Of a stretch of 64,000 bases of DNA, positions 24,600 to 37,189 are shown one piece after another. Source of the stretch: Nissolia schottii (taxonomy: Eukaryota > Streptophyta > Magnoliopsida > Fabales > Fabaceae); assembly GCA_003254905.1 (NCBI GenBank), contig QANU01109201.1, positions 249,891 through 313,890 of the forward strand. Reading direction: 5' to 3'. How positions within the stretch are numbered: position 1 is the first letter of the stretch; each line of letters starts with the position of its first letter. The notes under the pieces were generated by a model, which was given only the letters and a program-made list of their open reading frames with translations, was not told the DNA's origin and made no database searches. The translations under genes were made by a program, and so were the position numbers.

Positions 24600-26740
24600 T
24601 AATAATATTTAAAATATCTCGTGATTAATTTATATTTGATTTAGGTTGATGATTAATTTATATTTGATTTAGGTTGATATTATATTAATTTTATCATTAT
24701 GTTAATTGTATTTTTGGCTAATATATAAACATAATCTCTCATTGTACTCTTGACACGGTAATACAAGGAACAATATATTTCTCATCATCGTTTCTAGCAT
24801 GCCAAGAGTTATGTTCTAAGTGGACGTCGATGCATCTGTCAGGTTAAATTTGTCGAATACTTAAATGTCATTAATTAGAGATTTGTGGCTTTGTGTGATT
24901 CTATTCGTCCATGATTACCATGAACTACAGTTTTCATGCTGTCTATTTTTGTTTCCGTATTCTTTTTTCCCTTCTTAAAGTGACATTGACTCGTACAGCC
25001 CCATTGATCAGGATAACTTGCTGGTTCTTTTCATTACTACATTCCAATGCATCTACATCTGAACTCATTGATAATTATTCAACTATACCCTAATCTGCAG
25101 AAACTCTGACAATTCACCCTACCTAATCATTTTGGCATGCGCGCAGCAAATTTCTTGACAACATATATATATATTGTCAGAAAATATCAAAAGAATTTAT
25201 GAGTAAAAGGATTGTCTTAATTTATAAAAGTTTTATCTCTAAGTAATGTAAACCCTAATACATTTTCTCACGCTAATTTTTTTTTTGGGGTAAATAGAGG
25301 GTTGCAAAGAATTGAACCCTTAGTTTTTTGGTCATAGAGATTCTGATATCATATTAAATAATTGAGTGACAAATAATTAGTTTATAAAGGGAGGGTTGCC
25401 TTGTACTTGTAAAGACTATTTAAATCTTATTTCTAAACCATACGTGACTTGACCAGAAAGAAAATCATGAAAATGTTCGGACTTCATTAGTATCCATCCA
25501 TCCTAGAAGTCGAAAGTGGCACGCACGAAATAATATGTCAATAATATAGGAGAAATTAAGTGTACATAAACACACTTGCACTGGTTGTCACTGAATTCCT
25601 CTAACTAAGGATAGATCATACTCGAAGACAAACATCCTCAAACCAACCGCCGAAAGCTTGTTTTGGATACATCTGTTTCTTGTATTTTCAGAATCTGCTG
25701 TTGAATACATGGCTGTTATTTGGACATCATCAATAATAGGCCATGACTCATGAGAGGAAAAAAAATTATACACACAAGGAGAATGTGGTCAGAAATTAAT
25801 TAGGCTGAATATGTAAATTGACTTTTTCTTTAATTTAGCCTTCCCAGTTTCCACCCACAACAGCTTTGGTTTAATCTGAAAAAAGGTATATCAAGATAAT
25901 TGAGAGTGGGTGTCATTTTCTTTCGTGGGATCGAAAGGTTATGCAAATAGACAACAGAAGTCTACCCCATCACAAGCTGCTAGCTTTTTTTTCTGGATCA
26001 AAACTAAAGGGACCACTCTTGTTATCATCTATAGGAATCGTTATCCGAAAACCACACAAATTAAATACCCCTTTAATTGCATTCCTTTATGAGGAAAGAA
26101 AACCAAATCAACTTTATAACATTTTGGATAATTTGCGCTTCATTTTGGAATCGATGTCGTGACAATGAATTGTACTGATGTTGCTATTGGTATCCTTGGG
26201 TTTTCACACTGCCTAAAAGTCTATGGAACCTTATGAATTAATTAAACAATTATATAAAATGAAAAAGAGCCGCATAACTTACCTGTTTTTTTTTTTATTA
26301 TTTTTAAAATTCGTAATTGAAGAGCATTATTGGTAAATAATTTAATTATGAGGCCAATATAAATTGAAGGACTCACCTAATGTTATACAAGCCATACTGC
26401 CTCCGTCATCTAAATCAATTCCAGCCCTATTCACTGCTAAAGTGAAAACGAAAGAGAAAAAAGAAAAGTGGAGAAATTAAATTGAGAGATGGAGTGGTTA
26501 TAATTTGGTCATGAGGAGATAAATCTATTGTTTTTTGAATTGTGACATATAATGCAATGGAGGGGTTTCAAGCAGCGTACGTGTCCCCTTTCATAGATGG
26601 AACTAGCCGAAAATAAAATGAATTACGAGTCGTTGAATCTTGACTGATGAGTTAGTATATATTCAGCGAATTAGAAAACCATGCAAATGATATACATAGA
26701 CAATGATACAGAATGTAATCGATTTCCATCAAGTCAAATT
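24600..26740. other. AT-rich intergenic sequence
   Basis: A short tandem duplication of 'attaatttatatttgatttaggttgat' type lies at about 24625-24690. Otherwise no gene is supported; frames near 24911, 25588 and 25910 have no recognisable domain. Confidence 0.6.
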
Positions 26741-26859
26741 GGAGCTATATTCTAGGCCATCCACCGAGTTTAGAAACATGTACCCTATGTGATAAAACTG
26801 GAGCTATGCTCAACTCAAAGAGACAGCTCATTATATACAACTGTACAAGCTTGCAATGC

Positions 26860-27041
26860 AAGTAAACTAAATAACAATTAACTAGACTATCAACAAACTT
26901 CATCTTTTTCTTTGCTTTGAGCAAAAATATCATGGACCATGCCCATGAGTGATAGTTCTTCCTTGTAAATGTAATATTAACGAGGCTAGCTCTTGGGCTC
27001 TCATTAGGATGTAAGTAGTATAAACTTGTAGGATCCAACAT
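26860..27041 (-). mobile_element. Copia gag N-terminal fragment (fossil)
   Basis: The minus strand reads DPTSLYYLHPNESPRASLVN then FTRKNYHSWAWSMIFLLKAK and KKMKFVDSL. This is the conserved plant Copia gag N-terminus ('YLHPSDNPG..LV...L.G.NY..W.R.M...L.AKNK..FVDG'). Only this short piece is recognisable and no LTRs are visible. Broken. Confidence 0.8.
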
Positions 27042-27900
27042 TATATGCAGATTAGCTATAGTCCAAGGTTGAAAAACAAAAGATCAGAAATAGAGATTGT
27101 TAAGATGATGAACTAATTGAAGAATAGGTGAGAAATTTTTTAGGCAATGAAAAATTGCATGAATTGGAAATGACAAAGAAAAACTTAGGGATTCAACAAT
27201 GCATGTGATGAATTTAATGAGAAATGACGATGGAGAAGGAGAATCGGTTTAGGTGATGAACACAATCAAGAAATTATCAAAGAAACAAAATTCATGCATG
27301 GTGACAATCACTAAAACGTCGTTAATTTTAGTGCATAATCAAATAAATTTATAAAGAATAAGTAAGCCCAAAAATGTGATAAAGGGGGAGATAACCTAAA
27401 CCATTGCTTGAGGAAGTACAATTAATTTAATTCTATTCTATTCAAACAAAAAATGGGGAGTTCAAAAGGGTTGTCACAATAAAAATATAAACAATAAACA
27501 AAAATTAAGAGTTACCTACATAAGGATTCGACTGTGGATTTCTTGATTTTTATTATAGGTCACTCACATAAATTCACATACAGCTATTGATTTATTGACT
27601 AGATGATCACCTAATCAATCGTAATTAATCCTCCTCAAGTCATAATCGCACCTCTCCTAGGAAATTGACAACATATAAATTAGTAAACCACAATCACAAC
27701 CCTATGAGTATAGATTAATTTACAAGCTAATTGCACCAGCATCACCCTAATCAGCAGTAACCTATTCCCCTAACCAATTTAGGTTCAATTAACCAATTGA
27801 TTTAATTTTCCCTAATTGAAACCCTAAGCTAGCAAGAAATATGACGTAGTAACATGCAAACCTAGAATTTATCCTAATCATGCAGGACATATACATTGTC
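27042..27900. other. AT-rich non-coding stretch
   Basis: No gene, RNA or clear repeat identified between the Copia gag fragment and the hAT-type element. Confidence 0.6.
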
Positions 27901-27908
27901 TTACCATA

Positions 27909-28632
27909 CATGGTTATCAAACTCGCGAGTTTAAGTAAACTCGTGGAGCCTCCGTAAACTCAGATCGTAAACTAGGATCGTAAACTCGTACGAGTTTACC
28001 TATTATTAAAAAATATTAAAAAAATATTTTAAAAAATTATTATGCTACAAAAATATATTTAATAAAACTTGGAATTCATAAATACATTTATATCCATAAC
28101 AAAGCACAAATAAAGATGAAATATATGAGTTCTAAGTTCAATTCATACATAATACATATAACATAATACATAGTATTGACTACTGAACATCACAAGAAGC
28201 GAATTTGTGACGATGATGTCTTCAATATAGAACACTAAAGCACAAATAGCAATGCAGAGGTCACGCACCCTGGTGGGAAAGATCCCTGAGCAAAGGATGA
28301 AATACATACGACGGATTAGCGACGGAGCACAACGGAGCACGATTGTAGGCGCAACTGTAAATGATAACTCTAAAATACTTAAATGACCTAAATCTAAAAA
28401 CTCATAGTTATGGAAAACAATATCAAACTTGTTTTGTTTCTTTAAAAAAAAAAACCCTGCCTGTGTGGTAAACTCGTAAAATCGGGAGTAAACTCGCGAT
28501 TTTATGCGAGTTTACCCGAGTTTACCCGATTTTACCCAGAAACGAGTTTACATGCGAGTTAGCTCGATTTTACAACCTAAACTCGTAAAATCGTACGATT
28601 TTACGTGTTAAATCGCGATTTTAATAACTATG
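27909..28632. mobile_element. Non-autonomous hAT-type element with perfect 8-bp TSD
   Basis: TTACCATA occurs at 27901-27908 and again at 28633-28640, a perfect 8-bp target duplication. The ends are CATGGTTATCAAACTCGCG on the left and, inverted, CATAGTTATTAAAATCGCG on the right. Both subterminal regions carry GTAAACTCG/CGAGTTTAC repeats, including the palindromic GTAAACTCGTACGAGTTTAC near 27980. It belongs to the same family as 13517-14087 and probably 63010-63403. No transposase; open frames inside are chance. The perfect duplication indicates a relatively young insertion. Confidence 0.85.
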
Positions 28633-31526
28633 TTACCATACATAAATTAAACACTCGAAAGATGGGCTTGTCTGCACATGTGGATAAGGCGTCTTACTCA
28701 GAGATAGTAAACACTGTTATCCACATCGATACCAGTTTGAATGCATAGAGGGCATCTAATGAGACCAAGAGGGTCAGATAGGAGGGTTTTTTCTTGGGCA
28801 ATTTCAGCACGGGCAAGTGCCCAAACCAATAGGGTCCGTAGCAGGAAGCTTCGGGGTGGGCAGCTTTCTTAGAGCCTGCACCAATGTGTCCCCTAAACAC
28901 TCAAACACAACGCATAAGTAATCAATAATTGGGTGTACAACATTCAAGGTGGACTTCCTTCACTTTCCCATCTGTCAAACTTGTGGGCTAGTCCTTTTCG
29001 TTATGGTACTTCAAGTTACTTCAAGATTAGCCAAGATGGTCACCAGAAGTGAGATTACCCCAATTTTTAACCCACTTCCAGTCAAGGGTCAGTAAGTCCA
29101 AGAAACCAAGCAATACAGTTTTAGGCAAGGTGTTTCAGTAGGTCCATGGCTCCAGTAGGCAAAGGTGCTGGGGGCAAGGGCCCAAAAATCAAAAGACAGG
29201 GAGTCAGGAATGCAGTTGGCCATGGAGCTAATGGTGGGGGAGTACCTCGTCTATATGCTTTGACTTGTCAGGATGCACTGGCCTCCAATACAATTTTGAC
29301 AGGTATAATTTTAGTTTATTTGCATGATGCATTAGCCTTGTTCGACCTGGGGTCCATACACTCCTATGTGTCCCTGATCATTGCTATTCGTTTTAAGAGA
29401 CCACCCTCAATTCTCGAGAAACCTTTCCAAGTCAAGGTACCCTCAAGTGATCAATTTACTGCTCCTATGAAGTTAGGATTAGTCAGATTGATACATTGGC
29501 AGATTTAATAGTTCTAGACATGTTATAATTCAATGTTATTTTGGGGATGGATTGGTTGGCGTCTTGCCATGCCACCGTGGATTGTCATGCGAAGACTATC
29601 CGTTTCAAATGTTTAGAAGATTTGTTACCAGTATTTTAGGGCAACAATTACACATCCTTGGACAGTCTCATCTCATCCATGGATGCCTTGCAGTTGTTAG
29701 ACCAAGGTTATGGCAGTTTCCTAGTAGTAGTAAAGGGGCTAGAAATAGAAGGGCCAAATTCTGCACAAATACCAATGGTATATGAGTTCTTGGATATCTT
29801 TTCTAGCGATGTCCCAGTTGAATCTCTAGAGAGGGAATTAGACTTCAGTATAGAGTTGGAACCGAGGGTTAGACCCATTTCCATACCCCTATAAAGGATG
29901 GCTCCCTCCGAATTGCACGAGCTATAGAAGTAGTTGCAAGAGTTGCTCGACAAGGGTTTTATCAAACCATGTACATCTCCTTGGGGTGCCCTGATAAATT
30001 TTGTTAAGAAGAAAGATGGTAAAATGAAAAATGCATAGATTACCAACAGTTGAATAAAGTTACAGTGAAGAACTACTACATATTGCAATGCATCGATGAC
30101 TTGTTTGACTAGTTGCAAGGGGAAATATGTTTCTCAAAGATTGACCTCCAGTCGGGTTACCATCATCTGAAGATTAAGAAGGAAGACATCCCCAAGACAG
30201 CTTTCTGGAATCAGTATGGGCTTTATGAGTTTCTTGTGATGTCCTTTGGGTTGACAAACATGCTTGTGTCATTCATGGACCTGATGAACAGAGTTTTCAA
30301 GTCATTCTTGGATCACTTTGTCATCATCTTCATTGATGATATCTTGGTGTAGTCAAAGAATGAGGAAGAGCATAAGGAACATCTAAGGATGGTGTTACAA
30401 ACCATGTGAGAGAACCAGTTGTACACCAAACTCTCTAAGTGTGAGTTCTGGTTAGAGTAGGTAACATTCTTGGATCATGTAATCTCTAAGGATGGGATTT
30501 TGGTTGACCCAAAAAAGGTGGAAGAAGTACGACAGTGGCTAAGGCCCACGATAGCAACAGAGCTTCATAGTTTCTTGGGGTTAGCTGTATATTTCCAACT
30601 CTTTGTGAAGGATTTTTTTAATATCCTAGCACCCTTAACAATCCTTATTCAGAAGGTGTTAAGATTTCAGTGGTCAGCAGAGTGTGAGAATAGTTTCTAA
30701 AAGTTGAAGGACAACTTGACATCAACACCAGTGTTGGTATTACTTCCAAGTGTAAGTGGGTTCTCTATTTTCTAAGGCACTTTGAGGGTTGGTCTCGCAT
30801 GTATTCTTATGCACCATGGTAGAGTAATCACTTACGCGCCTGGACAACTCAAGAAGCATGAGCATAATTAGCCCACTCACAATTTCGAAATACCATTTTC
30901 GCCTTTAAGATATGGAGACACTACTTGTATGGATATGGAGACACTACTTGTATGGAGAACTGTGCGATATTTTCACCAATCATAAGGGCTTACAGTATAT
31001 TTTCAAGCAGAAGGATCTAAATCTCAAGTAGGCATAGGTGGGTGGAGTTATTAAAAGATTATGATCATACCATCCAATATCACCTGGGTAAGGCTAACAA
31101 CGTGGTCGATGCCTTAAGCAAGAAGTTTGAGGGCACACTGCTCCAATATGGTGTAAGTTGGCAGCTCAGATTCACAGGTTGACGAAAAGCGGTTTCCAAT
31201 TTGGTGAGAGTGGGTCAGGGACACTCTTGGCCAACCTTAGGGTTTAGACCACGTCCTTGTTGGAAGAAGTTAAGAAATGACAGACAAAAGACCTCAAGCT
31301 AAGAGAGAGCATTGAGAAGGTTAAGAACGTCTAGGTGTTCCTGATGTCGATGATTAGAGGAATAGATTCATAGAAGAATCACATTGTACAACTTATTCGG
31401 TCTATCTGGGATTGACAAAGATGTATCAGGATCTAAAGGGACTTTTATGGTGAAAGTACATGAAGGATGTAGGGAGATTTGTGTCTAGATGCCTCGTGTG
31501 TCAACATGTCAAGGCTGAATACTAGT

Positions 31527-34500
31527 TGTAACACCCCTGCTAACTGCTTACGCTATAATCGTAAGCAATGCTCACAAGGTTGTAAATTGCTTTGGTTGGG
31601 TTACTTTTAGCCCCTATATTTATCCTTGAAAATATTTTCTTACTAAAATACAGACCAATTTTAAAACTTTTTTCCTTTCTTTATTAAAACACAAAGTATG
31701 AGCCATTTGTGATCGAGAAGGCATACATATATATCAGCAAACAATAGAGTCTATAAGACTAGAGCGTTTAGTAGTACAGCAGAGAAGCATCCACAACAAT
31801 CCATGGAAAACATAACATATATTTATTCATGTAGGTCCAGAAATAGTTACATTAATACATAATACGTTTAATTCACATAAGAGTTAAAGGCATGTCTAAT
31901 CCCTTTAGCTAAGACAAAATATAAAACACGTCTTGATACATAGGTAAACACTGTTGCTCTTCTACTTTCCTTGGAACTTCTTGATGCTAAGGTCTTCACT
32001 TGCACGGGGATGCCCATTTTGCTTTGGCTTACTCGCGTGCTCTTTTAGAAACATAAATGAGTGGGGGATGAGAATGTTGTGTCCTTAGTGGGATATCTTA
32101 GGGCATACTATCCATCTTCGCTTCATTTATGATCCAGGCCACTCAGGAGATCTCTAGGTGTTAAAGTCTACTAAGATCCCTACTAGTTATTATTGTCCAT
32201 GCTAGTCCTGAGCAGCTTTATCTAATTTACTAGGTGATTGGGAATTCTAGTCTTTACATTACTTAACATAGGAAAGCTTATCGTGCTTACTGATTCAAAT
32301 CAATTGAGTAATCGTGACATCGAATCACGTACTCTTGTATCATGTAACCTTATAGAGGTCATCTTGTGAAACCTCTGACTCTTGACGCTACCTTATTGTA
32401 TACATACATAGTCATATACATACATCACATACATCATGCATGAAGGGAGCTGGGAAGTTCTCTTACGCGCCCTGGGCAGCGTCCTTCTTGTTATATCATG
32501 TCCTTCTTCCTTTGTACACCGTGGGAGCGTAATCCCTTTTCGGTTACAACCTGCTTCTAACTTCCATATTGATGACAACCAGGCAGCATTGTTACCTGAG
32601 TGGTAGCGAACCATGGATGCACTTAGCATACTTCATCGACCATCAATAGGGAATAATCATCCTACTTGTAAAATGGCGAGGGGCCAGTCCTCTCGATACG
32701 ACCAGGAGTGGACTCATGCATCCTTAATGTTTCTTGGGGGCCCTTTTATTTTCTCTTGGCAACTCAGACTTATTCGTGACGTCACTTCTCTATATACTCA
32801 GCTTTTCTTCTTGACTTTGCTAGGAGATCAGGTCTAAGCCTGTGTTAGAATCATTAACCAATCCATCTTGCTGGACTGGCGAGGGGCTTGTCCATGGATG
32901 TGCCAAGAAAGGGTATTTCCCTATTGATATAACTACATATATATCTTCAAGGTATTCCGAGCCTCTTGTGCTCGGAGCCCTCTTAAGATCTTTCTTCGTT
33001 CCCTATGTTCAATCATGATCTGTTCTTGGTTACGTGATCATCCGTCTAGTTATCTAAGGTTCTCCTAACATTCTAATGACAATTCGTTCATCATGATGCA
33101 TCGTAATGAATATATACCACCTGTACGGGTAATCACATACAATTTCCAGGTGTAACTTATGGTGTCATAGTGCTTGTTGGGATCTTTACCCTTGGGATTT
33201 TCTTCAGTTGCTCAGTGGCCTTCTAAGGGTAGCTCAGTGACTAGGGTTTCAGGGCACTCAAAACCTCTTCAAGTTCTCTCAGTAGCCACTGGAACATGGA
33301 GGCCGCTCATCAAAAACCCTAAGGCGCTTAGCAATCTGAAGGTAAACCCTAGGAATAAGCATACTCTTTTTCTTACGAATTTTAGTTATCAAAAACCTGA
33401 AGGGTCCAAGACCTCTCCCCAAGGTTTTTGATAGCTCTAAGCTCATTTTTCATACCTATAAACCCAGATTTTGAATTAATTTTTTGAAATTACAGTTTTA
33501 CCCTTTTTGCCCAAAATGTCGTTTTGCTTGAGAAATTCATCGGGGACTCCAAAAATCATAAAACTTAACACCCCCACTAGATTTTTTGTGTTGATTCCAA
33601 AAATGATATTAGTTTTTCATGATAAAAATCCCAGCCCTTAGTTCCTACTCAAACTTGCTCTTTCCATATTTCAAAACCTAGGCATACTTATATCCCGACA
33701 AAGTCACATATAAACACCAACAGTTTTCCAAGCAAATAACAATAATATAAACAACATAAACATCACAATATTCACATAGAAATCACTAAGGTAGTGATCT
33801 TGCTAAGGTTACCCACAAGTAGCAAGGTTTTGAGGTGATGCTTTGAGCGGAAGTTCCTGGAAGCCTCAGTGTCTCCAAAGCTTTTAGTCACATTAGCTCG
33901 AGAGAAAACTTGAGAGAACATAAGCTAAGGGCTCAGTTTTGACGAAGAAATTGTAAGAGAAAGTTATAAGGAAACTATGGGTAAAGTCATAGGGAGGCCG
34001 TGTAGCAAGGCCCGATTTTTTTGCTACGTGCGAGTAACGAACGAGTACGTGATATAGATGGGTTCAAGAAGGCTATAGGCTGCATATTTTTTAGCCAAAT
34101 GGCTTGCCTATTTATAGGAAAACGGTTGTGGCCTTTGGGCCAATTTTGGCCAACAAAAAAATGAAAAACAAAAAGAAAATGAAAGGAAAATTACATAAGG
34201 ATGACTTAGGCATCGTTGACTTTGCTTTGACAAGGTGAATGTGTGGGGTGTGTGTGTGTGTGTCGTGAGCTTCTTGCTCACTTATGGCTGTGGGTTTTAT
34301 TGCTTTATGGCCGGTTCCATGTGTGTGAATTTCTATGTGTGTTTTCGTTCATGTTTGATCGTGTTTGGTCGTTAACTTTTTGTGTACGACCATCCTAAAA
34401 ATTTTCTGAACATATAATCTTCATCTACTAAATTTTCTCATAAGGAATTTAACTTAATCTAAGGTATTTGTAACTCAACTTTCATAAATGTGTGTTTTAC

Positions 34501-34702
34501 GGATACCTTTGATGCGTAATTAAATTTCGGTGATGAAAGGTAATTGATCCAGATCTCACGGAATTTTGCGAGACTGCGAACTATTACCTGAATTGGCATT
34601 TTTGGGAAATAAAATTGGGAATTTAAATTTCTAATCTAGTTAAATTACTCGTATATTTATTTATTGTGCGAAATCTTTACTAAAAAAAAATGAGATGTTA
34701 CA
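31527..34702 (-). mobile_element. 3.2-kb solo-LTR-like element nested in the Gypsy element
   Basis: The ends are palindromic: it starts TGTAACACCCCTGC (31527) and ends GATGTTACA (34702). It is flanked by CTAGT (31522-31526) and CTAGC (34703-34707), a near-perfect 5-bp duplication. A TATA-like block (read on the minus strand near 34115) and the match to the 35.97 and 40.44 kb copies put its transcription sense on the minus strand. No internal gag or pol is present, so it is best read as a solo LTR of a long-LTR Gypsy family. It splits the integrase part of the host element, so it is younger than that element. Frames inside, for example at 33174-33431, are conserved with the copy at 41.5 kb only because they share LTR sequence. 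Confidence 0.75.
34245..34263. repeat. (TG)n microsatellite
   Basis: Short TG run inside the solo-LTR-like element. Confidence 0.75.
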
Positions 34703-35969
34703 CTAGCAACTAGCAGGAGACTTACAAAAGATACCTATACCCAAGTAGAAGTGGGAACAGATAACCATGGACTTCATGGTAGGATTACCTCATACCCCCA
34801 GCGGCTATGACTCTATCTGGGTAATAGTCGACAGGATGACTTAGTCATTGCACTTCATACTAGTCAAGACGACTTTCAAGGCTATAAATTATGCAAGATT
34901 TTACATTCAGGAGATAGTAAAACTTCACGTGGTGCCACTTTCGATCATATATGACAGAGGTGCACAGTTTACTACTCGATTTTGAAGAGCGTTTTAGATA
35001 GCTATGGATACCAACATAGAAATGAGTATTGTATTTCACCTTTAGACAGACTGTCAATCAGAAAGAACTATTCAGACACTAGAGGATATGCTTAGGGAAT
35101 GTGTCCAAGATTTCAAAGGGATCTAGGAGAAGCACTTACCATTGGTGGACTTTTCATATAACAACAGTTACCATGCAAATATTTAGATGGAACCATTCGA
35201 GAATCTTTATAGGAGACATTGTAGGTCTCCCATTGGTTTATTTGAAGCAGGCAAGGTGAAGTTGATCACTTCTGATATTATTCAAGAAACCACAGATAAG
35301 ATCAAGTTAATTCGAGAGAGATTATTGATAGCATAGTCATGGTAGAAGTCTTTGGCCGATCGACACCAGTGTAGCCTGGAATTCAAAATTGGGGAGAAAG
35401 TTTTCCTAAAGGTGTCCACGATGAAAGGGATAGTTCATTTTGGTAGGTGAAGGAAGCTTAAACCTTAGTTCATTCACCCGTTTGAGATCACAAAGAAGGT
35501 TTGTGTGGTAGCTATGAGTTGGCGCTACCACCCATCTTAGTAATAGTCCACCCAGTATTCTATGTGTCCATGCTAAGGTGGTACATCCACAATGACAAGC
35601 ACATTTTATCTTAACAAGATGTTAGGGTGGATCCCTGACATGTTTTATAAGGAAGAGACAGTGGCTATAATAGACAGACAGGCCAAGAAGCTATGCTCAA
35701 AGGAAGTGGCCTTAGTAAAGGTCATTGGGAGGAATCACTCTTGAGAGGAAGCAACATAGGAAGCAGAGGATGCGATGAAGAAGATGTACCCTTACCTCTT
35801 TAACCACTCAGGTGCCTTACTAGTTTAAGATAGCCAACACAATTTTGGGTACGAAAAATTTGTTTAGGGTGGGGGGATAATGTGATGATTCGTGTCTCAA
35901 AAGAGCCTTGCGACGCACCCAATGAACTATAGTAACACGGAGCTAGGAACACGCTGCAATGCCGCGTAT

Positions 35970-36970
35970 AACATCCCACTTTTTCCTTAGTAAAGATTCA
36001 GCATAATAAATCAATATACGAGCCATTTATTTACTGGAAACTTAAATCACCAATTTTTTTCTTCCAAAAATGCCAGTCAAGGTAGTAGTTTCACGGTCTC
36101 CCAAAATTTCGCAAAATCCAGATCAATTATCTTTCATTTCCGGAATTTAACTACCTATCGAAGGTATTCGTAAAACGCACTTTTACGAAAGTTGAGTTAC
36201 AAATACCTTGGATTAATTTAAATTCATTATTAGAAAAATTACTAGATTAAGATGGTATGTTTAGAAAATTTTTAGGATATCAATACAATTAACGACCCAA
36301 CACGATCAAACACAATCAAATCCACACACCAAAACCCAAAATTTAAAACACACACACACGGCCATAACACACAAACACATACACTGCCAGCACACACATA
36401 CACCTAAGCAAGTCAACAAGTCAAAATTTATCCTCTTCCATTGACTATTCATAAGTCACTATTCATGATGGATTAATTATCTTATTTCCATTTCTTTTTC
36501 TTTAAAAAAAAAATTATGAAGGCCTAAATTAACTAGCAAGTCCACGGCCTTGCTTCTTCTATTTAAGCAATTCCATTTGCTTCACTGAGAGCACTTCCAT
36601 CCTTTGCTCCATTTGAAGAACACTTCCATCTTTGCTTTCTTTCCTTACTTTCAATAAGTTCTCCTCTTAGTTTCCCTTCCAAAACCATGGCCATCACCTT
36701 TGTCCTCTCAAATTTTCCCTTGTTTTCCCCTACGGATACTAGAATACCTTTTGTAACAAGTCAAGCAAGCGTTGAAAACACTAAGGCTTCAAGGTACTTC
36801 TACGCAAAGTTTCCTCCATCTACTTGAAATCCTTCCGAGTGTGGGTAACCTTTGATGACCACCACTTGCGTGGCCTAGATGTATAAAAATTGTTATGTAT
36901 ATGTTGTTGATGTTGTTGTTGTTTGCCGAAAGGAGTGAATAATATTAATGTTAGTTAGTGACGACACGTT
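35970..36970 (+). mobile_element. LTR-like fragment, TGTAACAYCC family (left part), fossil
   Basis: It starts TATAACATCCCACTTTTTCC and matches the inverse of 34320-34702 through about 36250 ('aaaacgcacttttacgaaagttgagttacaaataccttgg'). It then has a promoter-like block with 'cacacggcc' and a TATA-like 'ctatttaag' near 36558. The match fades near 36970. It lies in the 3' LTR of the Gypsy element. Broken. Confidence 0.65.
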
Positions 36971-37014
36971 ACAAAAAGAAGAATAGCCAGAGCATATAAT
37001 AGTATTATATATTA

Positions 37015-37115
37015 CACACACGCACATTACACCATTTTCAACTTACAATTCCACTTGTTTCTATCAGGCATTGTATATTACACACACAATAGTATTATAT
37101 ATTACACACAAATAT
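37015..37115. repeat. Short direct repeats 'tatattacacacac'
   Basis: 'tagtattatatattacacacac' occurs near 37000 and again near 37089, with a further partial copy between. Probably slippage or duplication in the 3' flank of the defensin gene. Confidence 0.6.
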
Positions 37116-37189
37116 TACAATTCATACAGACGGAAAAAAAAAGAAGATGTAGTAGCAGGGTACGTAACATTTAGGAGTTGTTTCACTTC

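Larger units (their letters stand above)
28950..35969 (+). mobile_element. Ty3/Gypsy (Tekay/Del-like chromovirus) retrotransposon, decayed fossil
   Basis: Parts in order: gag end and protease (RLYALTCQDALASNTILTG, LFDLGSIHSYVS; 29146-29500), RT ([20 protein letters not shown] near 30125, FIDDILV near 30330), RNase H (30480-31140), integrase start (31350-31520), then after an insertion integrase core and C-terminal region (34703-35830). A purine-rich tract (about 35866-35880) precedes what looks like the start of the 3' LTR at 35881. The gag N-terminus and 5' LTR are not recognisable. It is interrupted by solo-LTR-like insertions at 31527-34702 and from 35970. Heavily decayed, well over ten breaks; clearly inactive and old. 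Confidence 0.85.

Noticed and set aside
33174-33431. 85-aa frame shared with 41517-41756 as a conserved gene
   Set aside because: The similarity is explained by both lying at the same place in copies of one LTR-like element.
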